From: Nematopogon swammerdamellus | Taxonomy: Eukaryota > Arthropoda > Insecta > Lepidoptera > Adelidae | Assembly: GCA_946902875.1 (NCBI GenBank) | Contig: OX336355.1 | Location: 7,275,347-7,339,346, forward strand | Direction of reading: 5' to 3' | Length of the DNA stretch: 64,000 nucleotides | Shown: positions 13,601 to 22,017 of the stretch, in pieces | Layout of the letters: every line of letters begins with the position of its first letter | How positions within the stretch are numbered: the stretch's first letter is position 1 | Made by a program: the position numbers and the translations under genes | The notes under the pieces: model-generated | Told to the model about the DNA's origin: nothing | Databases searched by the model: none | Seen by the model: the letters and a program-made list of their open reading frames with translations, nothing else

Positions 13601-16600
13601 CCGTGCATCACAGAATGTCCATGGGCATCGTTAGACACCTACTTGTAGGTGAAACGATGCCACATGTCGCGCTATCAATAAAAAAAAAAAATAATAATGT
13701 GCGACCATGTTTCCAATAAAGTTTTGAGCCCCGATCGGGGCCTCAGGGAGCCGAAGTGTGATAACGAATTGGGCCCCGATCGGGGCCCTAAGGAATAAAC
13801 AGGTTAAGACGGGAATGCAACAAGGAATTTCTGTCATAGAAGCAGTGGCGGCTCTGGCCAATGAATTTTAGTGAGGCACCACCTACATAATAGCATTTTA
13901 TTAATGTTGTATTGCAGTTTTCATTTAGAGCCCAAAGTCTAGCAATAAATGAACATCCATGTTGATTTTTTTTTCTTTACCTTCAAGATAATTAAGTGAG
14001 GCGGCGCCTCACTTGCTTCACCTGGGGAACCGCCACTGCATAGAAGTTGAGCGTGCCCACCTTAAGAAGTATAGTCTTGAGGAGATGCAGAGGCATGCCC
14101 GGTATGACGGCCCGGCTGGACCAGTCCGTCAGCACGATCAGGTCCATAGACCCTCGATCCGCCCACACCGGCTTTGACTTCGCAGGCAGGTTGCCCTCCA
14201 GCATGTTCGCAGATTGGCTGCAACAACGCAACACGTTTAAGATTAATTTTGGGATAGATATTTGTATCCTCTGTGCTAACGGCTAATCTCCAAAATGTAT
14301 CAGAGTATGGGCTGATAGCCAAGAGCCTGGACAACAACCTCGAGAGGCTCTCGCTTAGTGGTTGGGTCAAAGGGCCAGATCCAGAAAGTGGCCCTGCTCG
14401 AGCGAAACATCATCAACCGGAGGTTTCTCTCCCTAGGGCCTAACCTTTGTAGCATAGGTTGTCCTTTTATTTTTAGGTTGATTTGTATATATTTTAAATT
14501 TAAAATATTTTATATTTTAAATATGCACAGAGTGAATTTTAATGTAAATATGTGAATAAATGGATAGCAATAATAATAAAATAAAAAGTCGTACAAACAA
14601 AAGTTCAAGTTTCGTCAAGTGATCAAGTTTTCAGTAAATATCACCGCTTCCAGTACTCCATATCTTACTGTGCACACTTGTATGTACATAATATGTATGT
14701 GTGTAACCCTATTAAGAGATGCTACTTAAATAAACAGCCTGGCCACAGGAAACCAAAGAAAATGAGTTTTTTTTTTTTATAGAAAGCGCGACATGTGGCA
14801 TCATTTCACTTACGAGTAGGTGACATACGATGCCCATGGACATTCTGTGATGCACGGGGATTGCGAATGTCATGCCGGCCTGACAGGAGCCTTTTCACGC
14901 CCCTTTTGAAAAACCCCAAGCAGTACTTAGGAGGAAATAGATGAGCAGGGAGTGCGTTCCACATTTTCCCGGTTCTGTGAATAAAAGACCTACAGAAATG
15001 GTTGGAGCATCCTCGGTAGGTTGATTGTATAGGGGTGCATCCCCTGCCCAGTACGCGTAGTGCGGAGGTGGAATGGGGACGACGGAATCGCTTTAAACAG
15101 CTCCTCCGAACACTCCCCGTGAAGTATCACCACAAGGGTTCCCTCGTACCAATTTCCGGGGAACCCTAAAATGGATATGAAACCACCGACCCGGGAGTGA
15201 TGAACTGCTCCGGCACGCTGATGCAGAGCGGATGGCTGATGTGAGAGTCGAGGAAGTCCTTGTGGCTGCGGATGTCGAGGATCATGACCGTGTGCCGGCC
15301 CTCCTTGAGCAGCGCGAACAGCTGTCGGCATTTGATCATCATCTCGTCCACACCTGCAACCGGAGTGTGAAGCGTTTTTAAAAGCGGCGGGTGGCCAAGT
15401 GGTTTGGGCATCGGCTTCTCATGCGAGAGGTCCGCAGTTCGAATCCGGTCGGCATGTGCCAATGAGCTTTTTCTAACGAAAAAATTTACGTGCATACCTA
15501 CACCTGCTGGTTCACCGTTCGGAACCGGTGTAAAACTGTAGGTCCCTTCCCTTTCCCCTTACTAGGTGGTAGGCTCAAATTGTAGCCGACTGGCTTGGTA
15601 CCACCGTACTGGATGTAAGATGGCCGCATAGCAGCCTCGGTTGTGTTCTCCTCTAGTCCAATATAGCCAGCAATCCAGGGAAGTCTCCGCTATGGCATCT
15701 ACCTTCTTGGAGGTGATATTGGCTAGTCGGAGCATGCGCTTTGGCCCCTCCGATTCAGCCACCCATACTGGATTACTTAAAAACATAAATAAAAAAAGAC
15801 ACCGAATCATAAAATTCACCATTTAACCTGGCAGCTCCTATGGAACCGAAACGGAGCCCATATATTTTTTCCGCCAATTATCTTGGGCCCGAAACGGACC
15901 CCATCTTTATTCTCAAATTACGGTCGCACGAATTGGTCTATTGCTCTTTCAATCGTTGATGGGGGCTATAAGTGATACCGGCAATTATGAACTAACCATT
16001 TTTCTTGTCTCCAAAGACCAATTATGAATAATAAAACGAACGCTAGCTGTCAGCTGACAGTTTCTTTGTTCTCCTATTTCTCACGAGTTTCGAGGTGACG
16101 CACTTCTGCGAAATTATTTATTATAAGTGTATTCAAGTGCATCTATGAGCTAAAGGTTAGTAAATAGTGTTATTTATTAGTTATTCTACCAATAGAAGAT
16201 GCATTACGAGTTCGGGTGGCGACAAAAGTCATATTTTTCGTCGCTCAAAAATGTTTGTTTATTTTTGTATGAAATGTGTAAACATGACTTTGGGGGCATA
16301 TTTTTCATGGAAATATAGCTTATTTTTCCAATTTTCTTCGCATTATTATACAAACATACGATCAGTTGCAAAATAAAAGAAGGTTTAGTTCAAATAATAT
16401 ATTTATAAAATTGGGAAAAAATATCACGCGCGTGCCATCTCGGAGTTTACGGAATGTCCCAGGATGTTCATGTTGAACATCCGATTTCGCTGATTTCTGT
16501 AAAGAAAACGTATATTATACTTTACTATTTCTAAAAGTATGTTTCTTTACGAGTATTCTGATATAAATATTGTAAAGGTATGTTTTGAATTTATTTTATA

Positions 16601-19600
16601 ATGAATTTTTCAAAAAAAAATTGGGATTTTTTTTTCTACCTAAAATATCTGGTACTTCTAAACAAGGTAAGCCTCACTGTTTCACATGGATTTTAGGAAA
16701 TTTTCTAGGCTTTCTAGGACAGAAGAGTTTATAGATCTAACTTTATTAGTTTCCGAAATATCTGCGTTTATGTCGAGGTCGGCGCTCATGTGCGCGCGCG
16801 CCGTCCGCGGGCCACGCCCATGCGGGAGTCTGGGGGCTGTAGACATATTATAACGCGGGAGCGTACAGGTTAAGGCTTACTGAATTGAATACATACATAT
16901 CACACACGCTAAATCCCGACAATCGGGGTAAGCAGAGTAATCGGTGTTGTGCTGCAAGAACTCTGGTCAATTACAGCACAACACCAACCACCACGTTTCG
17001 CAAAGTATTCGAACAAGATTCAATCGATCAAGCAGCAAGTAAGGCACGAAGACCCACCTGCTGCATGACTCGGTGGAAGTACCGTGCCAAGGTGAGAGGT
17101 GGCGAGCCTGTCGCCCTTAAGCACGGTATCTTGTCCTTATCCCTTAGTCGCCTTTTACGACATGCATGGGGAGAGATGCAGTGGGGATATTCTTTTTAAG
17201 TACCGGCCCCACACGGTACATTGAATGAAATGAATTGAATACTAAGTGAAATTAGCTCGCATGGCGAAACTGTGGCAAGATAAAACACTTGGAGCTGCAG
17301 ACAGCACAAGGGAGTAGTAGATTTCGCTAGTCAAGGCGGCAGACAAATTAGCTAAGGTTTGAATAGGCAGATTTTTTATTTTGTCAGAATTTAGGTTTTT
17401 TTTTTATGGAAACTGACACAGTTGGCTACATCACCTACAACATCTGTGATGTCAGGCCATAACACCGGGTGAACTAGGTGCCATATCAGTGCTTCCCTCC
17501 ATTTCATGTCGGCTACACTCAACTGAACTGAAAACACGAACTATTTACATAGCCATTTCGACCGACGTTTCATTCAGTGCGGTGGTACCAGCCCGGGCGG
17601 GATAAACGCTACCACCTAGTAAGGTAAGAAGGGAAGGAACCTAGTGGAATCCGAACCACAGTCAGCCTCCAACGGTCTTACTTTACTTGATATGTTTAAC
17701 AAGGTCACTTTAGTTCATATGTTTTTAATGATCTGAGCTGAGTAATGATCCTGCAGATTAATGTAGCTTTTTACTTTCCACAGGATGTACTGATTGTTTT
17801 AAGTGCATTTAAATCGGGTTCTGTAATTCCGAATTTACACATTACAGACAGATGGAGAGACGGTGTTTCATTTTAAAATATTAGAATTATGAAAGACATA
17901 ATAAATAATTAATGTGGAGCAAATGTACCGTGTGGGGTCGGTACTTTAAAAGAATAGCCCCACTGCATCTCTCCCCGTGTATGTCGTAAAAGGCGACTAA
18001 GGGATATGACTCCCTTCTCATATTACTAGGTGGTAGGGTTTAACACGCCCGGTTTGGTACCACCGCACTGAATGAAAGGTCGGTCGAAACGGCTATATAA
18101 ATAGTTCGTGTTTTCCGTCCAGTTCAGTGTAGCCGGCACGACCGAAGGGAAGCACTGACGTGGCACCAAGTTCATCCGGTGTTATGGGCTGACATCACGG
18201 ATGTTGTAGATGATGTAGCCAACCGTGTCAGTTTACATAAAAAAATTAAAAAAATTAAAAGAGGGACTAACTGGGTAGCCCGCTAGGGATGACAGCGGTT
18301 TCCTTGTGCGTCTGCGCCGCCGCTTCCTCCATAATCCTGTTTCGTTCTTCATCGATTTTCTGTTTCACATACTCGTTCTCTTTAATGTCGGCGAGTCGCT
18401 TCGCTTTATGCTGCGCGTCGTACCTGAGAAACGGTGAGCACATTTGTTTACACTTTACATGCGATCCAGAACGTGGAATTATTGCAGGATGCAATCTTTT
18501 CCAGTCAAAGTTGCACACAAATTAAATTCATCAAAAGCTGGACAAAACTCAAATTACGTTCCGAGCGAATATACAACATCGGCTAACATTATTTCCCTTT
18601 TTTTTTCAAAGCCCAAAACTTCTTTCTCTGTATTTTATTTCATCACCCAGACTGTATTTCAGTCATCACCCAAAGGTAGACTGGAAGAAATTGCCTGCAG
18701 TGATAAGTCTGCCCTTGCAGAAGAAAGGTGTGGAAGTAAGCTTGCGATGGCTTCACCGAACATATCCAGGCCCATCGGCAGTAGAGGAGGGTGTTAATCG
18801 AGGACGGGACTAGCGAGTGGCCACTCTAAATTTCCCACGCATGCTTCACGTTTCTGCTCGCATCAAGCCCTCGTCAGCTAGTCTGCGTTGACTGACGCAG
18901 GGAAACCACCAGTCCCGCTCTCGACCTCTCTCTCTCTCTACCTATCCATATTCTGTAGGATGCTTCCAGTGACGTTTTCGAAGCTCTCTCCATGTATGAG
19001 CTTAGCGTCGATCTTGGCAGCCCTAGATTCTTGAAGAGACTGTGGAGCGACTTCGCTGGTAGTCCTCTTGCTCCAACTTCCACAACGAAGAGATCAGTCT
19101 TGAATCCGTTTCTCTCTGTATTTCTTGCTTCTTGTCGTGTACTGTTCTTCTTCCAATTGTGTGCAATAAAGAGTTTATATTCTATTCTAAACAACTGACC
19201 TTGCAATAAGACTGCCCTTCAACACCTCAGCCATAGACAATGCTTTGTTTGGATTCTTCACACCGAGCAGATCGTTGAAGAACTTCTTGTCGCGTAAATA
19301 TTCGGGGTCCTTGCTGAGGTAAGCGACTATGCGCAGGTACTTCATGTACCACACGTAGGAACTCTCCTCGTCGCCTTTCTCGCGACATTTCTCCGCCTTC
19401 TCAAAGAGCTTTTGCGCCGTGTTGCAGAGCCTGACGGATGGTAAACAGAGAACATTTGAACGTTTTATTTTGCATTTAATATTTTATATGCTTTTATGTT
19501 TATTATATTAAGTTTAAAATATATAACAATGAAATAAAATTAAAATTAATACATATTAATTAAAAAAAAAATCATTTATCTCCGCCGACTCCCCCTCCGT

Positions 19601-20457
19601 ACCAAAAACACTAGCCGCGTTGCCCCTTTGAATCTCCAGCCCTATTCGCTGGAGAAAACAAGATTTGCTTTTATTGTAAAAACATGATACGCACATGAGC
19701 CAAATAAGGCAACAATTTTGGTTCATCACCCCACGTAATGTAACCCATTCGCTGCGAGTCTGTTGGATACGACGGGCGGCTTAGGAGGCTGAAGAGAGCG
19801 GATGTGCTCCAAATATGGGTGGGTGACTCGTGGACCCACTGACTTTGTACCACCATGACTCATGGTACCACTAGAACTAATATTCTGGACTCGTGGTCCC
19901 ACTTCTTGGTGGAACTACGAGTCATGCTTATTGCATATGACGCTTAGTCCCACTGGCTATGTTCCACGTCAAAGAGCCAATATTATTTACGTTGATAATA
20001 CTGGCCACTTTTTGGTGTATTTAGGTATGTACATAAAAAACTATTACAAATGTTGAACGCACTGATCGCTGGACTCAATCCATCAAACAATAAAAACAAT
20101 ACCCACAACCAATCTGATTATTAAATTGGCGGCGCCAAATTTCCGTGCGGCCAAAGTCGCCTAGGAGTCAGGGGGGGATTTAAAAATATTATAACATGTG
20201 CGAGCCAAAATCCACCCCACACGCCTGTGCTCCACTTCTATAGCCAACTCTAAATAAAAGCTGTGACCTCGAATAAAACTCGGATGGGTACAAAATTTTG
20301 CAGTGAGGAAAAAGCATCCATGCCCGCTAAGTAAGTAGAACTAGGCGGAAACTTACAACTTAGCCTTCTTTTGCTTGAGGTCGGCCACGTTATACATCTT
20401 ATCTAGATCTTCGATGCACTTGCCCAGGTGCAACGGCAGGAGCCTCGTCTCGGTCAT
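4570..20457 (-). CDS. USP8: USP8/UBPY deubiquitinase, 14 N-terminal exons (3' part off window)
   Basis: This gene encodes ubiquitin-specific protease 8, a cysteine protease that removes ubiquitin from endosomal cargo and ESCRT-0 partners. Fourteen exons were chained by AG/GT sites and matching phase, giving 1,923 nt or 641 codons without a stop. Residues 1-161 carry the USP8 dimerisation region, with SYVWYMKYLRI near residue 60. Residues about 163-316 form the rhodanese-like domain, including MILDIRSHKDF and LEGGYDEWLLCYP. Residues about 380-570 are a highly charged coiled-coil linker. Residues 571-600 hold RSQSSPNIAK, which resembles the 14-3-3 site of vertebrate USP8. Residues 601-641 end in FDRSVKP and FQPVWGDV, the stretch just before the protease core. 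The Cys and His boxes of the core are absent, so those exons lie beyond base 1. The start is the ATG at 20457; an upstream in-frame ATG at 20547 is less likely. Domain order and phase continuity make the family call firm. Confidence 0.93.
4735..4892. repeat. 24-25-bp tandem array, left part
   Basis: Monomers of the form ACCTACCCAATAACATTAAT vary in sequence. The array resumes at 5899 after the nested insertion. Confidence 0.8.
4893..5898 (+). repeat. SINE family C split by other insertions
   Basis: The head (with three tandem GGGGCCGGTAC-type units, 4898-4965) and the body (5605-5898) are separated by about 630 bp that includes a TIR element. AACAT occurs at both outer edges, a possible target duplication inside the 24-25-bp array. 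Confidence 0.75.
5080..5571. mobile_element. TIR element (MITE), about 490 bp
   Basis: Inverted ends TATACACGGTGTTAACTTT and their complement lie at 5080 and 5571, followed on both sides by a GCGACATT word. The element is nested inside a split SINE. Confidence 0.75.
5899..6560. repeat. 24-25-bp tandem array, right part
   Basis: Monomers recur with a higher-order period of 111 bp: ACCTCCCCAATAG begins at 6191, 6302 and 6413. The stretch 5930-6110 inside it is A-rich and unrelated. Confidence 0.85.
6622..6711 (-). CDS. USP8: USP8 exon 13 (14-3-3-type motif)
   Basis: This 30-codon phase 0-0 exon encodes EESGVYSIPLNDSSSAAGLN and RSQSSPNIAK. The serine motif matches the RSYSSP 14-3-3 site of vertebrate USP8. 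The acceptor is ACGCAG and the donor GTGAGC. Confidence 0.9.
6818..6930 (+). repeat. SINE core fragment
   Basis: The stretch with GGTGGTAGG-like, ACCACAGTGA-like and AGCCGGCACTGG words matches the family B/C core. Head and tail are missing. Confidence 0.65.
7472..7677 (-). CDS. USP8: USP8 exon 12 (coiled coil)
   Basis: This exon encodes DVAESGDADFATMEQMTETA and a long Arg/Glu-rich helix ending REKKKPLMGK. The acceptor is GTGTAG and the donor GTGCTG. If the donor is not used, the frame reads two more codons and stops, which could give a short isoform lacking the protease. Confidence 0.87.
7990..8273 (-). pseudogene. Three degenerate tandem copies of USP8 exon 11
   Basis: The anchor motif recurs at 7997, 8096, 8211 and 8322, so the units are 99, 115 and 111 bp long, counting the active exon. 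Each copy keeps LxEYR-like codons and the AEEKAQQ-like stretch. Two copies change the helix end to a TAG stop and keep a GTGAGA or GTGAGC donor. They look like non-functional exon duplicates in intron 11 rather than used exons. Confidence 0.75.
8274..8394 (-). CDS. USP8: USP8 exon 11 (coiled coil; tandemly copied)
   Basis: This exon encodes EQENQNLREQLDEYRRREQE, a KAQRAEQLAQ helix and DTDNTTG, ending in phase 1 at GTAAGA. Three degenerate tandem copies of the exon plus its donor follow at 7990-8273; two of them carry an in-frame TAG. Confidence 0.88.
8935..9060 (-). CDS. USP8: USP8 exon 10 (coiled coil)
   Basis: This phase 0-0 exon of 42 codons encodes DWESVRAQQEVEAKEDLKAS and a helix ending LENKQYDM. 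The acceptor is TTGCAG and the donor GTAAGA. Confidence 0.88.
9135..9235 (-). repeat. Repeat E fragment
   Basis: A reverse copy of the same block in USP8 intron 9, just upstream of exon 10 in the direction of transcription. Confidence 0.65.
9625..9744 (-). CDS. USP8: USP8 exon 9 (coiled coil)
   Basis: This phase 0-0 exon of 40 codons encodes AAAIQTYEERARGLQQILDK and a further charged helix ending EMQRIEAEK. The acceptor is ACACAG and the donor GTCACC. Confidence 0.85.
9985..10150 (+). repeat. LINE 3' end with TCTA tail
   Basis: AATAAAGAATTTTCTATC is followed by TCTA repeats. A similar end lies at 26826-26970. This is the usual form of several insect LINE 3' ends. Confidence 0.55.
10200..10256 (-). 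CDS. USP8: USP8 exon 8 (57 nt)
   Basis: This small phase 0-0 exon encodes DPGGGVSMDDSTYETNITQ. It is bounded by acceptor TATAG and donor GTCATA. It is supported by phase agreement on both sides. Being a multiple of three, it could be skipped without a frameshift. Confidence 0.65.
10628..10758 (-). CDS. USP8: USP8 exon 7 (linker)
   Basis: This exon encodes GDIDYPSWTDMSPVSTRPP and ends PFIDRSSK, comparable to the PDRSTKP linker segment of vertebrate USP8. The acceptor TTTCCAG is at the 10758 side and the donor is GTCTGT. Confidence 0.85.
11469..11541 (+). other. Possible exon of an unknown plus-strand gene
   Basis: A stretch between CTCCTACAG and GTGACG encodes QLEKLQTQSDSFSAEYTLQN and KRY. 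It lies opposite USP8 intron 6. No partner exon was found and the protein is not recognised. Confidence 0.15.
11576..11830 (+). repeat. Interspersed repeat with conserved GTTGTGCTG hairpin
   Basis: It begins with the GTCGTAAAAGGCGACTAGGG segment of SINE C but continues differently. It contains TCGGTGTTGTGCTG and its complement at 11757-11803. A minus-strand copy lies at 16900-17220. Confidence 0.7.
11853..12254 (-). repeat. SINE family A (tRNA-like head), full length
   Basis: Reading the minus strand, a tRNA-like head with A box TGGCCGAGTGGTTTGG and B box GGTTCGAATCC is followed by a central core, a tail and an A-rich end. It lies in USP8 intron 6. Confidence 0.88.
12335..12479 (-). CDS. USP8: USP8 exon 6 (rhodanese, end)
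   Basis: This exon encodes WDVKTHYRRGPMALEGGYDE and WLLCYPSLTTNP. LEGGYxxWLLCYP is nearly identical to vertebrate USP8. The acceptor TTACAG is followed by TGG in phase 0, and the donor is GTCAGT. Confidence 0.95.
13520..13692 (+). mobile_element. Jockey-like LINE 3' end fragment
   Basis: It encodes FFKRGVKRLLSGRHDIRNP and ends in an A tract. It is the same family as the 14.8-15.2 kb fragment. Confidence 0.75.
13728..13788. repeat. Two GGGGCC-type palindromes
   Basis: GCCCCGATCGGGGC (13728-13741) and GGGCCCCGATCGGGGCCC (13771-13788) share the same core, about 30 bp apart. Confidence 0.85.
14061..14217 (-). CDS. USP8: USP8 exon 5 (rhodanese, middle)
   Basis: This exon encodes QSANMLEGNLPAKSKP and then SMDLIVLTDWSSRAV, matching the rhodanese strand LLDWFSS of vertebrate USP8. 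The acceptor is CAG and the donor GTGGGC. The residue at the usual rhodanese catalytic cysteine is not preserved, as expected for USP8. Confidence 0.92.
14768..15182 (-). mobile_element. Jockey-like LINE 3' end (RT C-terminus)
   Basis: Translation of the minus strand gives HGECSEELFKAIPSSPFHLR and, after one frame change, MWNALPAHLFPPKYCLGFFK and an Arg-rich end, then an A tract. This is the usual C terminus of jockey-like reverse transcriptases. It stops a few bases from the USP8 exon 4 donor. Confidence 0.8.
15191..15353 (-). CDS. USP8: USP8 exon 4 (rhodanese, first part)
   Basis: This exon encodes VDEMMIKCRQLFALL and then MILDIRSHKDFLDSHISHPL, the first half of the rhodanese-like domain. 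The donor GTCGGT (15185-15190) is followed within a few bases by a LINE fragment. Confidence 0.93.
15385..15798 (+). repeat. SINE family A (tRNA-like head), full length
   Basis: The head TGGCCAAGTGGTTTGG and B box AGTTCGAATCC are on the plus strand and the A-rich end is near 15798. It starts about 30 bp from USP8 exon 4. Confidence 0.88.
16900..17222 (-). repeat. Interspersed repeat with conserved GTTGTGCTG hairpin
   Basis: This is a reverse copy of the 11.6-kb repeat, with the hairpin at 16941-16985, and it includes the SINE C head at 17165-17222. A shorter plus-strand fragment lies at 59205-59300. Confidence 0.7.
17396..17681 (-). repeat. SINE family B/C body, head truncated
   Basis: The tail and core are present in reverse orientation and end inside the segment just after the 5S-like head. 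Confidence 0.8.
17922..18252 (+). repeat. SINE family C (GGGGCC head)
   Basis: The head ACCGTGTGGGGTCGGTAC and a GTCGTAAAAGGCGACTAAGG segment precede the same core and tail as family B. It lies about 20 bp from USP8 exon 3. Confidence 0.85.
18272..18423 (-). CDS. USP8: USP8 exon 3
   Basis: This exon encodes the charged helix RYDAQHKAKRLADIKENEYV and a linker ending PSGLP. The acceptor CAG is at 18424-18426 and the donor GTTAGT at 18266-18271. It corresponds to the end of the dimerisation region. Confidence 0.9.
18655..19190 (+). repeat. Interspersed LINE-3'-like repeat E, longest copy
   Basis: It starts at a CTGGAAGAAATTGCC word, carries AAGCTTGCGATGGCTTCACC and ends AATAAAGAGTTTATATTCTA. 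Related fragments occur at 1-95, 2090-2215, 9135-9235 (reverse) and 22205-22505. Confidence 0.7.
19200..19430 (-). CDS. USP8: USP8 exon 2 (dimerisation region)
   Basis: This exon encodes LCNTAQKLFEKAEKCREKGD and then SYVWYMKYLRIVAYL, the core of the USP8 dimerisation domain. The acceptor CAG is at 19431-19433 and the donor GTCAGT at 19194-19199. The phases join exons 1 and 3 exactly. Confidence 0.93.
20357..20457 (-). CDS. USP8: USP8 exon 1 (start codon)
   Basis: The exon begins with ATG at 20457 (MTETRLLPLHLGK) and ends at a GTAAGT donor (20351-20356) in phase 2. It supplies the first helix of the dimerisation region. The frame stays open upstream to an ATG at 20547, but that extension is arginine-rich and looks like translated 5' UTR. 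Confidence 0.85.
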
Positions 20458-21870
20458 CTTGACGCGACCCCTTACGGCGACGTGACGCGCCAGCCTATCG
20501 CTCTCCGGTTTTCTCCGTTCTATGCAACGCGCGCGCGCTGCCAACACGCACGGCTCTCGCGCGACACCCCAGCACTACCGCGCTTACACTATATACACAC
20601 CCATCGAGATCTTGCATGAAAACAACAAAGCTTTTCTTTACATTTCCCGAGGTAACTTAGATAGATGAAATCCCGTGCATTCCGTGAAATTTTTAATGTC
20701 AAAAACAGTCAAATTAGTAATCTGCGATGTCAAATATAAACTCGATTTAGGCTGCGTTCTATCTACTTACCAGTACCAGAGTAAGTTCAAGGAACGACGT
20801 TCACGGACACAAATTTCTCGGACACTCCTTTGGAGATTTTTAGTGACAAGCTTTTGGATAATTTATTATCAACGTAAATATGAAACATACCTACCTACTA
20901 AAATAGTATTAGATTGTTTGTATCGATTTCGGCCAAGCAATGGAATGGGAACGCGTTACCTAATTGTGGAAGTGGGCCCGAAACATCACAGAATGTCCAT
21001 GGACATCGTTAGACACTTACTTTTTTTAAGCCGCGTCTCATGCCCATGTTTTTTCGAAATAATACACAGAAACATGAAACATAAACATTATTTCTTTATG
21101 ATTTTCATACAAATGTGGATGGCCACGCCCCAATGTTTCGATGTTTCTGTGTAATGTTTCGAAAAAAACATTATTGGGGCGTGGCCATACACATTTGTAT
21201 AAAAACAAATGTTTTTGTGTAAATTTTCTTGTGTAATGTTTCGAAAAAACATGCGCAGGAGACACGGTTTTAGGCTGACATAAAAACAATGCTAAAACCA
21301 TAGACAAACCTAAATATAGTAAGGGCCCCGGCACACGACCGATTGTATCACCAACTTTGATGGTATTATTTCCTACAATTTACAAGTGTTCTGGGAACAT
21401 TTGAAAACGCCCCTTTTGATAGTTATTTTAATATTTGCTAAACCTACCTAGGCTTTTAATTTAATTGAATTAGGTACCATTTTATTTGTCCAAACATTGA
21501 TCCAAACTTGATAAAAAAGTTGACAGATTATAACAATTTTGATCTGGCAATACTCTTGACAGCTGTCAGCTGATGTTTTGTTTTGCGCATGCAAATTGAT
21601 TGAAAATTGGAATTAATTCAGACTTGGAAGCTGCGATTGGACTGTTGTGGATGAAAATCAGCGACGAGCAGCGCAAAGTGGTGGAAAGTGCAAACTGCGC
21701 AAGTCTTCCTGCGCAGCGGTCGGCGGTCGATGCCGATTCGGGTGCTCTCGGGAGAGCCAGTCGTTCGGTCTGCGAGGGGCGCTCGCGTCGTGTTTCCGTG
21801 TGACATGAGCGGCGGAGTCGCGTAGCGCGCGTGTCGTTTTGCTATCGGAACTGTAAAGTAGCGAGTGAAG
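20458..21870. promoter_or_regulatory. Divergent USP8/SYAP1 intergenic region
   Basis: This 1.4-kb stretch separates the two opposite start codons and must hold both 5' UTRs and promoters. The parts next to each gene are GC- and CpG-rich (20458-20580 and 21660-21870). The middle is AT-rich and holds a LINE-like fragment (20970-21030) and a palindromic element (21040-21260). No clear TATA box was identified. Confidence 0.55.
21040..21260. repeat. Long imperfect palindrome in the divergent promoter region
   Basis: GGCCACGCCCCAATGTTTCGA is mirrored by a complement about 15 bp later. The outer arms (CATGTTTTTTCGAAA and TTTCGAAAAAACATG) lie at 21046 and 21238. The structure resembles a nested palindromic MITE. 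Confidence 0.7.
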
Positions 21871-22017
21871 ATGTTCTCGGGGCTGACGAATCAGGTGAGC
21901 TCGTGGATGGGAGCGGCGAAGGGGGACCCGCAGGACGAGGAGGTGCCGACCCCGACGCACGACGCGAGCGCTAGCGCAGAGGTCGGCCAGGCCGAGGCGG
22001 AAAAGACTCAGAGGCGA
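21871..22017 (+). CDS. SYAP1: SYAP1 exon 1 (start codon)
   Basis: The ATG at 21871 opens MFSGLTNQ, the conserved start of the family. The exon is CpG-rich and ends at a weak GTACAA donor in phase 0, or at a GC donor (GCGAGT) a few bases earlier. Only the GT choice keeps frame with exon 2. Confidence 0.82.

Noticed and set aside
19671..20056. Open frames on both strands near GACTCGTGG words
   Set aside because: Short, no domain, no splice links to USP8.
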